Positions 51,429 through 59,986 of a stretch of DNA of 64,000 bases are shown here, one piece after another. Below the pieces are notes generated by a model. The model saw nothing but the letters and a program-made list of their open reading frames with translations. It did no database searches and had not been told where the DNA came from. The translations under genes and the position numbers were made by a program. This stretch comes from Streptomyces sp. BV286 (GTDB lineage: Bacteria > Actinomycetota > Actinomycetes > Streptomycetales > Streptomycetaceae): assembly GCF_019090165.1 (NCBI RefSeq), contig NZ_JAHRIB010000149.1:1-64000 (forward strand), in the 5' to 3' direction. Position 1 is the stretch's first letter. The number at the start of each line of letters is the position of its first letter.

Positions 51429-52618
51429 GCGACGCCCTCCCGCGCCCGCGGCACGGGGCGGACGACCGCGGGCAGGTCGGGCCGCCCCACGCGGACGGGC
51501 GCGTCGTGCGCGGTGAGGAACGCCTCCACGGCGGCCGGCCAGCCGAAACAGGCGGCACGCGCGCGTGCCGCCTCCCGCCGCTCGTTCTCGGGCCGGTCCA
51601 GAAGCTTCCGGATCGCGATGCCGAAGGCCGCTCCGGTGTCCGCCGCGGTGACTCCGGCGGACCCGACGACCTCCGGGAGGGCGGAGGAGGCACTGGCGAC
51701 GACGGGCGTGCCGCAGGCCATCGCCTCCAGGGCGGCGAGCCCGAAGGTCTCGGCGGGCCCGGGTGCCAGACACACGTCGGCGGAGGCCTGCAGACCACCG
51801 AGGAGCGCGGGGTCGGCGACATGCCCGAGGAAGGTGACCGGCAGCCGCCGCTCGCGCGCCCGCTGTTCGAGCCGGGCCCGCAGCGGCCCGTCACCGGCCA
51901 CCATGAGCACCGCGCGCTGTCCGCTCCGCAGCAGCGCCTCCAGCGCGTCCAGTGCCGTGCCCGGCCGCTTCTCGACGGACAGCCTGGAACACATCACCAG
52001 CAGCGTCTCGTCCACGCGTGCGTACCGGGCACGGAGCCCCGCGTCCCGCAGCGCCGGGTGGCGGCCTTCCAGATCGACGCCCAGAGGGGCGCGTACGACG
52101 TTGCGGGCGCCGATGCGGACGAACTCGCGCTCCGCGAACTCCGTGGTGCACACGACGCGCGCGTAGTGGTGCGCGGTACGGAGGTTGAGGGCGTCGGAGG
52201 TCCGCCGGGCCAGGCCCGGCGGCATGCCCCAGGTGCGCAGCACCCCGTCGGCGGTCTCGTGGGAGACCATCACGGCGGGCACCCGGGCCCGCCGCGCCCA
52301 GACGCCGGTCCAGCGCAGCGTCGTACGGTCGGAGACCTCCAGGCGGTCGGGCGCGAGCTTTTCCAGGAGGTCTGCCACGCGCCGCCTGTCGGTGAGGACG
52401 CGGTAGCCGCCGGTGCCCGGCAGCAGCGGGCCCGGCAGGGTGATGATCCGACCCTGTCCGGTCTCGCGGTCCGAGGCACGCTCGCCGGGCACCACCAGTA
52501 CGGGCCGGTGCCCCGCCGCCCGGTAGCCGGTGCCCAGTTCGCGCAGCGCGGTCCGCAGGCCCCCGGAGGCGGGGGCGACGAAGTTGGCGAGCCGGACGAT
52601 GCGCAGGGACCCGTTCAT
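51425..52618 (-). CDS. GT-B glycosyltransferase (family GT4)
   Basis: A 397-residue retaining glycosyltransferase of the GT4 type. The N-terminal acceptor domain has an F-V-A-P-A-S-G-G-L loop. The donor domain shows S-R-L-S-V-E-K-R and the E-x7-E motif in E-T-F-G-L-A-A-L-E. It is probably cytoplasmic or peripheral at the membrane. It overlaps both neighbours (ATGA), so the three products are made together. Donor is likely a nucleotide hexose such as GDP-mannose. In actinobacteria such pairs build mannosylated lipids, which is the leading but unproven hypothesis here. Confidence 0.88.
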   Translation of the reverse strand: MNGSLRIVRLANFVAPASGGLRTALRELGTGYRAAGHRPVLVVPGERASDRETGQGRIITLPGPLLPGTGGYRVLTDRRRVADLLEKLAPDRLEVSDRTTLRWTGVWARRARVPAVMVSHETADGVLRTWGMPPGLARRTSDALNLRTAHHYARVVCTTEFAEREFVRIGARNVVRAPLGVDLEGRHPALRDAGLRARYARVDETLLVMCSRLSVEKRPGTALDALEALLRSGQRAVLMVAGDGPLRARLEQRARERRLPVTFLGHVADPALLGGLQASADVCLAPGPAETFGLAALEAMACGTPVVASASSALPEVVGSAGVTAADTGAAFGIAIRKLLDRPENERREAARARAACFGWPAAVEAFLTAHDAPVRVGRPDLPAVVRPVPRAREGVA

Positions 52619-53739
52619 GCGGCCACCACCGCCCGGCCGGCGAGGACGTCCGTGTAGTGCCCGATGAGCTGGTCCCCGACGGCGGCCCAGGTGCGGCCCT
52701 CGACGGTGCGCCGCGCCTCGGCGCCGTACGCGGCCCGCCGGGCCGGGTCGGCGGCGAGCGACCAGACGGCGTCGCGCACGGCGGCCCCGTCGCGCGGCGC
52801 GACCAGCAGTCCGGTGCGCCCGTGCGCCACCAGGTCGAGCGGTCCGCCCACGGCAGGGGCGACGACGGGCACGCCGCTCGCCATCGCCTCCTGGACGGTC
52901 TGGCAGAAGGTCTCGAACGGTCCGGTGTGCGCGAAGACGTCCAGCGAGGCGAAGATCCGGGCGAGTTCGTCGCCGGTGCGGCGTCCCAGGAAGACGGCCC
53001 CGGGGAGTGCCTGGGTCAGGCTCGGACGGCTGGGCCCGTCTCCCACGACGACCACGCGGACACCGTCCAGGCCGCAGACCCCGGCGAGGAGTTCGACCTT
53101 CTTCTCGGGGGCGAGCCGGCCCACGTAGCCGACGATCAGCTCGCCGTTCGGGGCGAGTTCACGGCGCAGCGCCTCGTCCCGGTGTTCCGGCCGGAAACGG
53201 ACGGTGTCGACGCCGCGCGGCCACAGCCGTACGCGGGGCACCCCGTGGGTCTCCAGGTCGTGCCGGGCGGCGCTGGACGGGGCGAGGGTGCGGTGGGCGG
53301 CGGTGTGGACGGAGCGGATACGGCGCCAGGCGGTGGCCTCGCCCGCGCCCATGTAGGTGCGGGCGTAGCCGGCGAGGTCGGTCTGGTAGACGGCCACGGC
53401 GGGAACGCCGAGGCGGGCCGCGGCGGCCATGCCGCGGACGCCGAGGACGAAGGGGCTGGCCAGGTGGACGATGTCGGCGCGGTGTTCGGTGATCGCGGCG
53501 GCGACGCGTCGGCTGGGGAGGGCGACGCGGACCTGGGGGTAGCCGGGGAGCGGCAGGGAGGGGATCCGGACGACGGGGCACGGAGCGAGGGCGTCGGGTC
53601 CGCTGCCCACGGCCGTGGCCGGGGCGACCACGACGGGGGCGTGACCGCGCTCGACGAGGTGTCGGGCGGTCTGGAGGGCGCAGTGGGCCACGCCGTTCAC
53701 GTCGGGGGGAAAGGACTCGGTCACGATGACGACACGCAT
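52615..53739 (-). CDS. GT-B glycosyltransferase (MgtA/PimB-like, family GT4)
   Basis: A 374-residue GT4 enzyme. The N-terminal E-S-F-P-P-D-V-N-G-V loop is typical of alpha-mannosyltransferases such as MgtA and PimB'. The donor site has V-G-R-L-A-P-E-K-K and the E-x7-E motif (E-T-F-C-Q-T-V-Q-E). It heads the three-gene operon on the minus strand. The ATG at 53739 is used. The product may add mannose to a membrane glycolipid, with the next enzyme extending it. Confidence 0.88.
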   Translation of the reverse strand: MRVVIVTESFPPDVNGVAHCALQTARHLVERGHAPVVVAPATAVGSGPDALAPCPVVRIPSLPLPGYPQVRVALPSRRVAAAITEHRADIVHLASPFVLGVRGMAAAARLGVPAVAVYQTDLAGYARTYMGAGEATAWRRIRSVHTAAHRTLAPSSAARHDLETHGVPRVRLWPRGVDTVRFRPEHRDEALRRELAPNGELIVGYVGRLAPEKKVELLAGVCGLDGVRVVVVGDGPSRPSLTQALPGAVFLGRRTGDELARIFASLDVFAHTGPFETFCQTVQEAMASGVPVVAPAVGGPLDLVAHGRTGLLVAPRDGAAVRDAVWSLAADPARRAAYGAEARRTVEGRTWAAVGDQLIGHYTDVLAGRAVVAA

Positions 53740-53824
53740 ACGGCTGTTGTCGTCGCGCTGGACGTGGACGCGTCAACGTGGATCTTTCCGGCCGAGGAAC
53801 GTCCCGTGAGCGTTGCGCTCCGCA

Positions 53825-53844
53825 CGGCCCGGCATCACGGGCCG
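53825..53844. terminator. stem-loop between HEAT-repeat gene and glycosyltransferase operon
   Basis: CGGCCCG (53825-53831) and CGGGCCG (53838-53844) form a 7-bp stem with a 6-nt loop, downstream of the HEAT-repeat gene (minus strand). It is moderate in strength. Confidence 0.55.
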
Positions 53845-53961
53845 GTCACGCTCCGGCGTCCGGGCCCGTACCTGCGGGATACGGGCCGGCGACGGAACCC
53901 TCACACGCGGTGTCTCGCACGCCGGTCGCACCCGGCGCTCTTCCCGGCTGTCCCGGACGCG

Positions 53962-55380
53962 TCACACGGCGGACGCGTCCGGTCCGATGCGGCTGCGCAC
54001 CGCGGTCTGTACCTCGGCCTCCTCGGCCGGGTCGGCGGCGAGCCGCCGGAGCTGGTCGACCACTCGGGCGTCACCGGTCTCGGCGTGCCGGGCGGCCACT
54101 TCACGGGTGGTCTCCTCGCAGTCCCAGAGGCACTCGACGGCGAAGCCGGCGGCGAAGGAGGGGTCGGTGGCGGCCAGCGCGCGAGCCGCCCGCCCGCGCA
54201 GATGGGACGAGGCGGTCTCGCGGTAGACGTGCCGCAGGACGGGGGCCGCGCCCGCGATCCCGAGGCGTCCGGCGCCGTCGACCAGCGTCCACAGGGTCTG
54301 CGCGTCCGGCCCTTCTCCCCGCACGGCTTCGCGCAGGGCGCCCAGGACGAGCTCGCTGTCCTGGGCGCCGCCCCGGCACGCGAGGACTCGGCCTGCGGCT
54401 TCTCCCAGGGCGTCGGGCCGGTGGGCCCAGCCGCGGGCCCGTTCCACCGCGGCCACGCTCCGCATCCGCTCGAAGGCGTCCACGGCGGCGTCGACGACGA
54501 GTCGTGATCCCGAGGCCTGTGCGGCCTCGACCAGATCCAGTGCGTCGGGATCGTGGCTGTCGGCGAGGTAGCGCAGGGCGGTGCACCGGGCGCCGTCGTC
54601 GCCGGTGCGGGCGGCCTCGACGATCTCGGGTCGGTCCTCGGGTCCGGCGACGGCGGTGAGACACCGCGCCGCCGGCACATGGAGGGCGGCTCCGCGCTCG
54701 ATGCCCTGCTGGGCCCATTCGAAGACGGCCCGGACGCTCCATCCGGGGCGGGGCCCGGGTGGTCGCATCTGTTGCTGCCACCGGTCGAAGGAACCGGCTT
54801 CCCGGGCGGCACGCACCCGGGGGCCGACGGATGCGCGGGGATCGTCGGCCCACAGCCGCCAGGGCCGGGGTTCGAAGGAGTCCCGTACGACCGCCGCCAG
54901 TTCGGCCTCGCCCTCGGGATCGGCGGGGAACCGGGCGAGCACGGGGGCCGCGAGGGCTCGCAGGCCCGCGTCGTCGTCGCGCAACGCCAGTTCGTCGAGG
55001 GCCCAGGCCCAGTTGGCGCCGCAGGCGGCGTACCGCCGCAGCATCTCGAGGGCGTCCTGCCGACCGTACGAGGCGAGGTGGCCGAGGACGGCGAGCGCGA
55101 GGCCCGTGCGTGACTCGTCCGTGTCGAGGACGTCCGCCGCGTCGAACAGGTGCGCGGCGATCTCGTCGAGACCGCCGCCCAGATCGAGGTAGAGGCGGGC
55201 GTAGTAGAGGGAGCGGTTCTCCACCTGCCAGTCGTGGCGGGGGTCGCTCAGCACGCAGTGGTTGAGCGCCGCGAGCGCTTCGGCACGCGGTGCCGTGAGC
55301 GCGTGCAGCGTGCCGTCGCCGCGGCCCCTCTGAAGCAGGCCGAGCAGCGTACCGCTGGGCGCTATGACCGGATCGAACAT
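53962..55380 (-). CDS. HEAT-repeat protein
   Basis: A 472-residue, almost wholly helical protein built of HEAT-like repeats. Recurring helix pairs of about 30 residues are visible, for example A-A-R-T-G-D-D-G-A-R-C, A-L-R-Y-L-A-D-S-H-D-P and the A-T-D-P-S-F-A helix near the end. Such proteins are protein-interaction scaffolds, and no catalytic motif is present. The ATG at 55380 is preceded by GTGAGG at the right distance; the GTG inside that element is a less likely start. Partners are unknown. The ankyrin gene upstream on the same strand may be functionally linked. Confidence 0.8.
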   Translation of the reverse strand: MFDPVIAPSGTLLGLLQRGRGDGTLHALTAPRAEALAALNHCVLSDPRHDWQVENRSLYYARLYLDLGGGLDEIAAHLFDAADVLDTDESRTGLALAVLGHLASYGRQDALEMLRRYAACGANWAWALDELALRDDDAGLRALAAPVLARFPADPEGEAELAAVVRDSFEPRPWRLWADDPRASVGPRVRAAREAGSFDRWQQQMRPPGPRPGWSVRAVFEWAQQGIERGAALHVPAARCLTAVAGPEDRPEIVEAARTGDDGARCTALRYLADSHDPDALDLVEAAQASGSRLVVDAAVDAFERMRSVAAVERARGWAHRPDALGEAAGRVLACRGGAQDSELVLGALREAVRGEGPDAQTLWTLVDGAGRLGIAGAAPVLRHVYRETASSHLRGRAARALAATDPSFAAGFAVECLWDCEETTREVAARHAETGDARVVDQLRRLAADPAEEAEVQTAVRSRIGPDASAV

Positions 55381-55680
55381 GGGAAACAGCCTCACATCAA
55401 GCGTCGACGCAACCGGGATCCTGATTCACCTGGCCGCGTGACAACACGTCGGGGCGCCCGCCGTTTCCTGCTTGCTGTAGACCATCTTCCTCTGCCTCTC
55501 GTCGGTGGCCCGTGCGGGCCGCATCACGGTCCGCGCGGTGCGGCAACACCTGCCCAGCCATCACGTCCGTGAATCACGACGTCATGATGACCCAGCGGTT
55601 CTCGCTGCCGCGACCGCATTTCCGGCGGCCCCGTACCGCCTCCCCCAAAAATGATGTTTCGCCTGGTCAAGGCGGATGGT
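55381..55680 (-). other. 300-bp gap between ankyrin and HEAT-repeat genes
   Basis: No gene is supported. CAAAAATGATGTTTCGCCTGG near 55645 contains ATGATGTTTCG, an 11-bp sequence also present at 24941-24951 upstream of iclR. The gap should contain the HEAT gene promoter on the minus strand, but I see no convincing elements. No strong terminator follows the ankyrin gene. Confidence 0.35.
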
Positions 55681-56073
55681 TCAGTGTGTACCGAACAGCT
55701 CGAGCAGTTCGATCTTGGCGAACATACGAGCCGTGTCCTCGGCGGAGGGTGTCCCCGCCGCGGGGTCCGCGCCCGCGTCCAGGAGGACACGGATCACCGC
55801 GTCCTCGCCCTTGAAGACGGCTCCGGCGAGCGGAGTCTGACCCCGGTCGTTGATGCGGTCCGCCTCGGCGCCGCGCTCGAGGAGGGCGCGTACGGCGTCG
55901 GCGTGGCCGTGATAGGCGGCCAGCATCACGAGGGAGTCGCCGCGGTCGTTGGTGAGGTTGGCCGGGACACCCGCGTCGACGTACGCGACGAGCGCCTCGG
56001 TCTGCCCCCGCCGGGCCAGATCGAAGATCTTGGTCGCCAGCTCCACGACCTCGGGGTCGGGGGCTTCACTCAT
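55681..56073 (-). CDS. ankyrin-repeat protein
   Basis: A 130-residue protein made of about three ankyrin repeats, each with a T-P-L-A or similar turn and an A-x2-x-G-x-x-x-A-V-x-x-L-L-E-R-G-A-D helix pair (for instance R-A-L-L-E-R-G-A and R-V-L-L-D-A-G-A-D). It has no signal peptide or enzymatic motif and probably mediates protein contacts. ATG 56073 is used. It precedes the HEAT-repeat gene on the same strand with a 300-bp gap, so a joint transcript is uncertain. Confidence 0.88.
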   Translation of the reverse strand: MSEAPDPEVVELATKIFDLARRGQTEALVAYVDAGVPANLTNDRGDSLVMLAAYHGHADAVRALLERGAEADRINDRGQTPLAGAVFKGEDAVIRVLLDAGADPAAGTPSAEDTARMFAKIELLELFGTH

Positions 56074-56386
56074 CGGCGGGACCGCCTCTCACTGCGAAAA
56101 CTGCGACGACGAACGGGACTGCGGGAACGTACGGCTGCCAGCGGTGCGACCGTACGAGTGAATCGCCAGCGTACTGGCTCCGCGCGCACATGACCGGGCC
56201 CGGCCGAGGCAAAGATCACCACGAATCCGGCAAACCGCCGAGAGGCCGCCCGCAAGGCCTTACAGGACAGGGCCATAGAGGTGAAATAAGCGGAATTTCA
56301 CCCAGTTGCACCTTTAATCGTATGGATACATGCTGTGAGCCTGGAAGTACTCATGGTGACTGTCCCCATCGACCAGGAGAACTCTC
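56074..56386 (+). promoter_or_regulatory. divergent upstream region of the small membrane protein
   Basis: About 310 bp between divergent genes. An AT-richer stretch (56281-56335) holds TTGCAC (56306-56311) and, beyond it, TATGGATACAT. A -10 at exactly 17-bp spacing is not clear, so only a tentative promoter can be proposed. AGGAGA near 56375 is the ribosome binding site for the ATG at 56387. Confidence 0.4.
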
Positions 56387-56581
56387 ATGATCCTGTCCAT
56401 CTCAGGTGTGGTCCTGCTCGGCATCATCGTCTTCCTCTTCTTCCGGAAGGACGGCCTCAAGGCCTCGCACGCGCTGGTCTGCGCCCTCTTCGGGTTCTAC
56501 CTCGCGGGTACGGCCATCGCGCCGAGCATCACGGCCGGCGGCGCGAGCCTGGCCGGGATGCTCAGCGGGATCAAGTTCTGA
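56387..56581 (+). CDS. 64-residue membrane protein upstream of the FtsK-like gene
   Basis: A small protein with two hydrophobic segments (about 3-18 and 28-55) joined by a short R-K-D-G loop, ending in S-G-I-K-F. It resembles small membrane proteins seen next to SpoIIIE/FtsK-like genes in Streptomyces and on transfer regions. AGGAGA lies seven bases before the ATG. The FtsK-like gene starts 38 nt downstream, so the two are probably cotranscribed and may form a membrane complex. No known domain can be named. Confidence 0.82.
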   Translation: MILSISGVVLLGIIVFLFFRKDGLKASHALVCALFGFYLAGTAIAPSITAGGASLAGMLSGIKF

Positions 56582-56618
56582 CGCCCACCCTGTTCGCACG
56601 CACCTCCAGGAGACAGCA

Positions 56619-58256
56619 GTGGCCCGGCGCCCCCTCCCCCGCATTCTGAGTACCGGCAGCGCGCAGATCGCCCGCAGCCGGGACCTGGCCCGGACGGCCG
56701 CCGACAGCGCCACCGACGTCCTCCACCCACTGATCACGATCAGTCGTGGACTGCGCCGGCTGGCGGCCGCCGGACGGCGCAGGTGGGCGGACACCCCCAA
56801 GGACCGGCGCGGTCCACTGCTGTTCCTGGTGGCCTCGGTCGTCCTGGTCGTGGCCCTCATCCCGTACGGACCGCTGCTCGCCGTCATCACCCTGATGGCG
56901 GCGGCCGCGTGGCAGGGCAAGGACCGCACTCCGCCCGGACCCACCGGGCCGGACGAGGCGCAGGGCAAGCGCCTGGAGTCCCTCTACGAAGCACTCGTGC
57001 CGTACTTCTCCGTCCCCGAGGACCCGGCCCCGCTCTACGCCCACGGCGGCGAGTGGGGCAAGGCCTTCGAGTCGTACGAGTTCGACGACACCGGGCGCGT
57101 CTCACACCTGTCCATCCGCTACCCCGCCTACTTCACGGACGGGGAGGCGGGCTCCCGGGCCCGTATCGAGCAGCTGCTGCACGCCAAGTCGGGCCGCGGC
57201 CGGGAGTACCGCTTCGCGTGGGACGAGGAGGGCAACCAGCTCACGGTCGCCGTGCTGCCGCCGCTCCCCACCGACGTCGCCGCCCAGCGGTTCGTCACGG
57301 CCCCGGGAGAGACCCTCCTCGGCTTCACCGACCCGGCCGGCGTCCAGCGCACGCTTCCGCTCACGTCCGGCGAGGAGCGGCGGGACGTCCCTCCGGTGAT
57401 CTGGCGCACCGGTGCCCGCTCGACCGAGCCGCATCTGCTCGCGGTCGGCGGGCCCGGCAGCGGCACGACCACTCTTCTGCGCTCGATCGCCCTGCAGGCC
57501 CTCCAGCACGGAGACGTGCTGGTCGTCGAGGGCGTCGGCACGGGCGAGTTCGCCTGCCTGACGGGGCGCGACGGCGTCCTGGGGGTCGAGTGCGGCCTGG
57601 CGGGCGCGCTGACCGGCCTCGAATGGGCGGCGCACGAGACGGAACGCCGTCTCATCGCCGCGAACCGCGCCCGGCAGTCGGGCCAGGCTCCGCCGGAGGA
57701 CACGAAGCGTCCGCTGTGGCTCCTCCTGGACCGCCCGACCGCGCTCGGCCACCTCGCGGCGGCCGACGGCCGGAGGGATCCGCTGGACCTGCTCCAGGTG
57801 CCGCTGCGCCACGGCCGCGCGGCAGGTGTGACGGTCGTGGTGGCCGAGCAGTTCGACGCTCTCGACTCGCTCGGCGACGCGGTACGGGGGCACACGCGCG
57901 CGCGTGTCGTACTCGGTCCGGCATCGGCGGGTCAGCTCGAAGCGGTGCTCGGGTCGCCGCCGCACACGACTCCCACGCCCGACGTGCCGCCCGGCCGCGG
58001 GTACGCCCGGCTGGGTGCGGGCCCGGTCCACCGCCTCCAGGTACCGGCGACCCCGGACCCGTACGACGAGGCGACCAGCGAGACCCACCGCCGGGCGGTG
58101 CTCGGCCTGCTGCCGCCGCTCACCACTCCGGTGGACGCGGCGGCCGCGCCCCCGGCCGCCGCGGACCCGGTGCAGGGAAGCCTCGCGGACGAGACACCGC
58201 AGAGCCCCGTGCGCGTCACGGCGTCCGGCCCCGTGGGCATCCCCGCGGAGGGCTGA
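56619..58256 (+). CDS. FtsK/SpoIIIE-like membrane ATPase with altered P-loop
   Basis: A 545-residue protein with a basic N-terminus, two transmembrane segments (about 67-100) and a C-terminal RecA-like domain of the FtsK/SpoIIIE/TraB type. The P-loop reads G-G-P-G-S-G-T-T-T at 277-285, with Thr283 in place of the expected Lys. A Walker B-like L-W-L-L-L-D follows near 366. The loss of the P-loop Lys suggests weak or no ATP hydrolysis, or a family-specific variation. Start: GTG 56619 with CAGGAGA upstream. It may work in septal DNA handling or with an intact FtsK as partner. It follows the 64-aa protein closely. Confidence 0.78.
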   Translation: MARRPLPRILSTGSAQIARSRDLARTAADSATDVLHPLITISRGLRRLAAAGRRRWADTPKDRRGPLLFLVASVVLVVALIPYGPLLAVITLMAAAAWQGKDRTPPGPTGPDEAQGKRLESLYEALVPYFSVPEDPAPLYAHGGEWGKAFESYEFDDTGRVSHLSIRYPAYFTDGEAGSRARIEQLLHAKSGRGREYRFAWDEEGNQLTVAVLPPLPTDVAAQRFVTAPGETLLGFTDPAGVQRTLPLTSGEERRDVPPVIWRTGARSTEPHLLAVGGPGSGTTTLLRSIALQALQHGDVLVVEGVGTGEFACLTGRDGVLGVECGLAGALTGLEWAAHETERRLIAANRARQSGQAPPEDTKRPLWLLLDRPTALGHLAAADGRRDPLDLLQVPLRHGRAAGVTVVVAEQFDALDSLGDAVRGHTRARVVLGPASAGQLEAVLGSPPHTTPTPDVPPGRGYARLGAGPVHRLQVPATPDPYDEATSETHRRAVLGLLPPLTTPVDAAAAPPAAADPVQGSLADETPQSPVRVTASGPVGIPAEG

Positions 58257-58379
58257 GCCCCGGCGCCAACGGGGACCGGAGGGACCCGGCCACGAGCCGG
58301 GCCGCGAGGCCCGCACCCCACGGACGACGCCCGGATCACACGCCACCGACTGAGGCACCGGGGCGTGGGACGCGCGGCA

Positions 58380-59879
58380 TCACGCCACGAACGTGCGCGG
58401 TGTCTCGGTTCCTCCGTTCGCGCCCTTCTCGACCAGCCGGGCCGCCGCCGCCAGCCGCGCCGCGGCCTCGTCGGCGACCGCCCCGCCGACCGTGAAGGGC
58501 AGGCGCACGTACCCCTCGAAGGCACCGTCCACGCCGAAACGGGGCCCTGACGGCACCCGTACGCCCACACGCTCGCCGACCTCGGCCAGCCGCGAGCCGG
58601 ACAGGCCCCCCGTACGCACCCACAGGGTGAGACCGCCGCTCGGCACGTCGAACTCCCAGCCGGGAAGCTCCCGGCGCAGGGCCGCCACCAGGGCGTCCCG
58701 GTTCTCGCGGGCCTGGAGGCGCCGCACGTCCACGGCCTGCTCCCAGCCGCCGGTGCTCAGCAGCCAGTTCACCGCGAGCTGCTCCAGGACGGGGGTGCCG
58801 AGGTCGGCGTAGGCGCGCGCCGCGACCAGGCTGCGGATCACGTCGGGCGCGGCGCGGACCCAGCCGATCCGCATGCCGGCCCAGAAGGCCTTGCTGGCCG
58901 AACCGACCGTGACGACCGTCGACCCGGCCGGGTCGAATCCGCAGACGGGGCGCGGCAGTGCGAGCCCTTCGTCGAGATGCAGTTCGCTCATGGTCTCGTC
59001 GACGACCAGTACGGTGCCGGCCGACCGCGCGGCGTCGACGAGCCGGCGCCGCTGGTCCTCGTCGGCGAGCGCACCGGTCGGGTTGTGGAAGTCGGCGACG
59101 ACGTAGGCGAGGCGGGGCGCCGCGTCACGCAGCACCTGCCGCCAGCGGTCCATGTCCCAGCCGGCGAGCCCCTCGGCCATGGCGACGGGCACCAGACGGG
59201 CCCCGGCCTCGCGCATCAGCTGAAGGATGTTGGCGTACGAGGGCGACTCGACCGCGATGCGCTCCCCTCGCCCGGAGAAGAGGTGACAGATGGCGTCGAT
59301 GGCACCCATGGCTCCGGTGGTCACCATGATCTGCTCGGGCATGGTCGGGATGCCGCGCGCGGTGTACCGCTCGGCGAGCGTCTCGCGCAGCGCGGGCAGC
59401 CCCGCCGGGTAGTCGCCGTGCGTGTGGGCGTACGGCGGCAGTTCCTCCAGAGCGCCCTGGACGGCCCGGGTGAGCCAGGGTTCGGGTGCGGGCAGGGCCG
59501 CGCAGCCGAGGTCGATCATGGAGCCGAGGGCCTCGGGCGGCAGGGGTTCGAGGCCGCGGGCGGGCAGTGGGTTCCCGGCCGGTACGGCGGTCCAGCTGCC
59601 CGCTCCCCTGCGGGACTCCAGGAACCCTTCGGCGCGCAGCGCTTCGTAGGCGGCGGCCACCGTCGTGCGGCTCACGGACAGGGAGAGGGCCAGTTCGCGC
59701 TCGGCGGGCAGTCGCGCGGCGACGGGCACCCGGCCTTCGAGGACGAGCAGCCGGACACCGTCGGCGAGGGCACGATAGGCCGGCGGACGGCGCGCGCCGG
59801 GGCCCGCCGGGCGCTCCTGCTGGGAGTTGAGCAGCCGGGCGAGCTGAGCGGCTCCCACCGCCGAGGTCCACTGCGCCAT
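58380..59879 (-). CDS. MocR-family regulator (GntR winged helix fused to aminotransferase domain)
   Basis: A 499-residue MocR/GabR-type regulator. An N-terminal GntR winged helix (about 25-95, with A-E-R-E-L-A-L-S-L-S-V-S-R) is fused to a fold-type I aminotransferase domain (about 120-480). The PLP lysine is Lys330 in S-A-S-K-A-F-W. It is divergent from yczE, and the YczR subgroup of MocR proteins is known to sit beside yczE and control it. The ligand may be a PLP adduct or amino acid, unresolved. ATG 59879. The longer upstream frame lies antisense to yczE. Confidence 0.9.
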   Translation of the reverse strand: MAQWTSAVGAAQLARLLNSQQERPAGPGARRPPAYRALADGVRLLVLEGRVPVAARLPAERELALSLSVSRTTVAAAYEALRAEGFLESRRGAGSWTAVPAGNPLPARGLEPLPPEALGSMIDLGCAALPAPEPWLTRAVQGALEELPPYAHTHGDYPAGLPALRETLAERYTARGIPTMPEQIMVTTGAMGAIDAICHLFSGRGERIAVESPSYANILQLMREAGARLVPVAMAEGLAGWDMDRWRQVLRDAAPRLAYVVADFHNPTGALADEDQRRRLVDAARSAGTVLVVDETMSELHLDEGLALPRPVCGFDPAGSTVVTVGSASKAFWAGMRIGWVRAAPDVIRSLVAARAYADLGTPVLEQLAVNWLLSTGGWEQAVDVRRLQARENRDALVAALRRELPGWEFDVPSGGLTLWVRTGGLSGSRLAEVGERVGVRVPSGPRFGVDGAFEGYVRLPFTVGGAVADEAAARLAAAARLVEKGANGGTETPRTFVA

Positions 59880-59986
59880 GATTTCAGTCCACCTTCCCCG
59901 AATTGGCCATGGAAGAGGCCTCTTCTCACGCCACAGAGTGTCATGAGTCGGTCCACTACCACCACCAGGGAGCACTCCTTGTCCAC
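59866..59986. promoter_or_regulatory. four GTCCAC repeats around the MocR-yczE gap
   Basis: GTCCAC occurs at 59866, 59887, 59951 and 59981, all in the same orientation, spaced 21, 64 and 30 bp. MocR regulators usually bind direct repeats near divergent promoters, and this arrangement fits that. Two copies lie inside or at the ends of the adjoining genes. Short motif, so chance is not excluded. Confidence 0.5.

Noticed and set aside
50571..53739. Natural-product biosynthetic cluster around the glycosyltransferases
   Set aside because: No polyketide, peptide, terpene or sugar-nucleotide genes accompany them.
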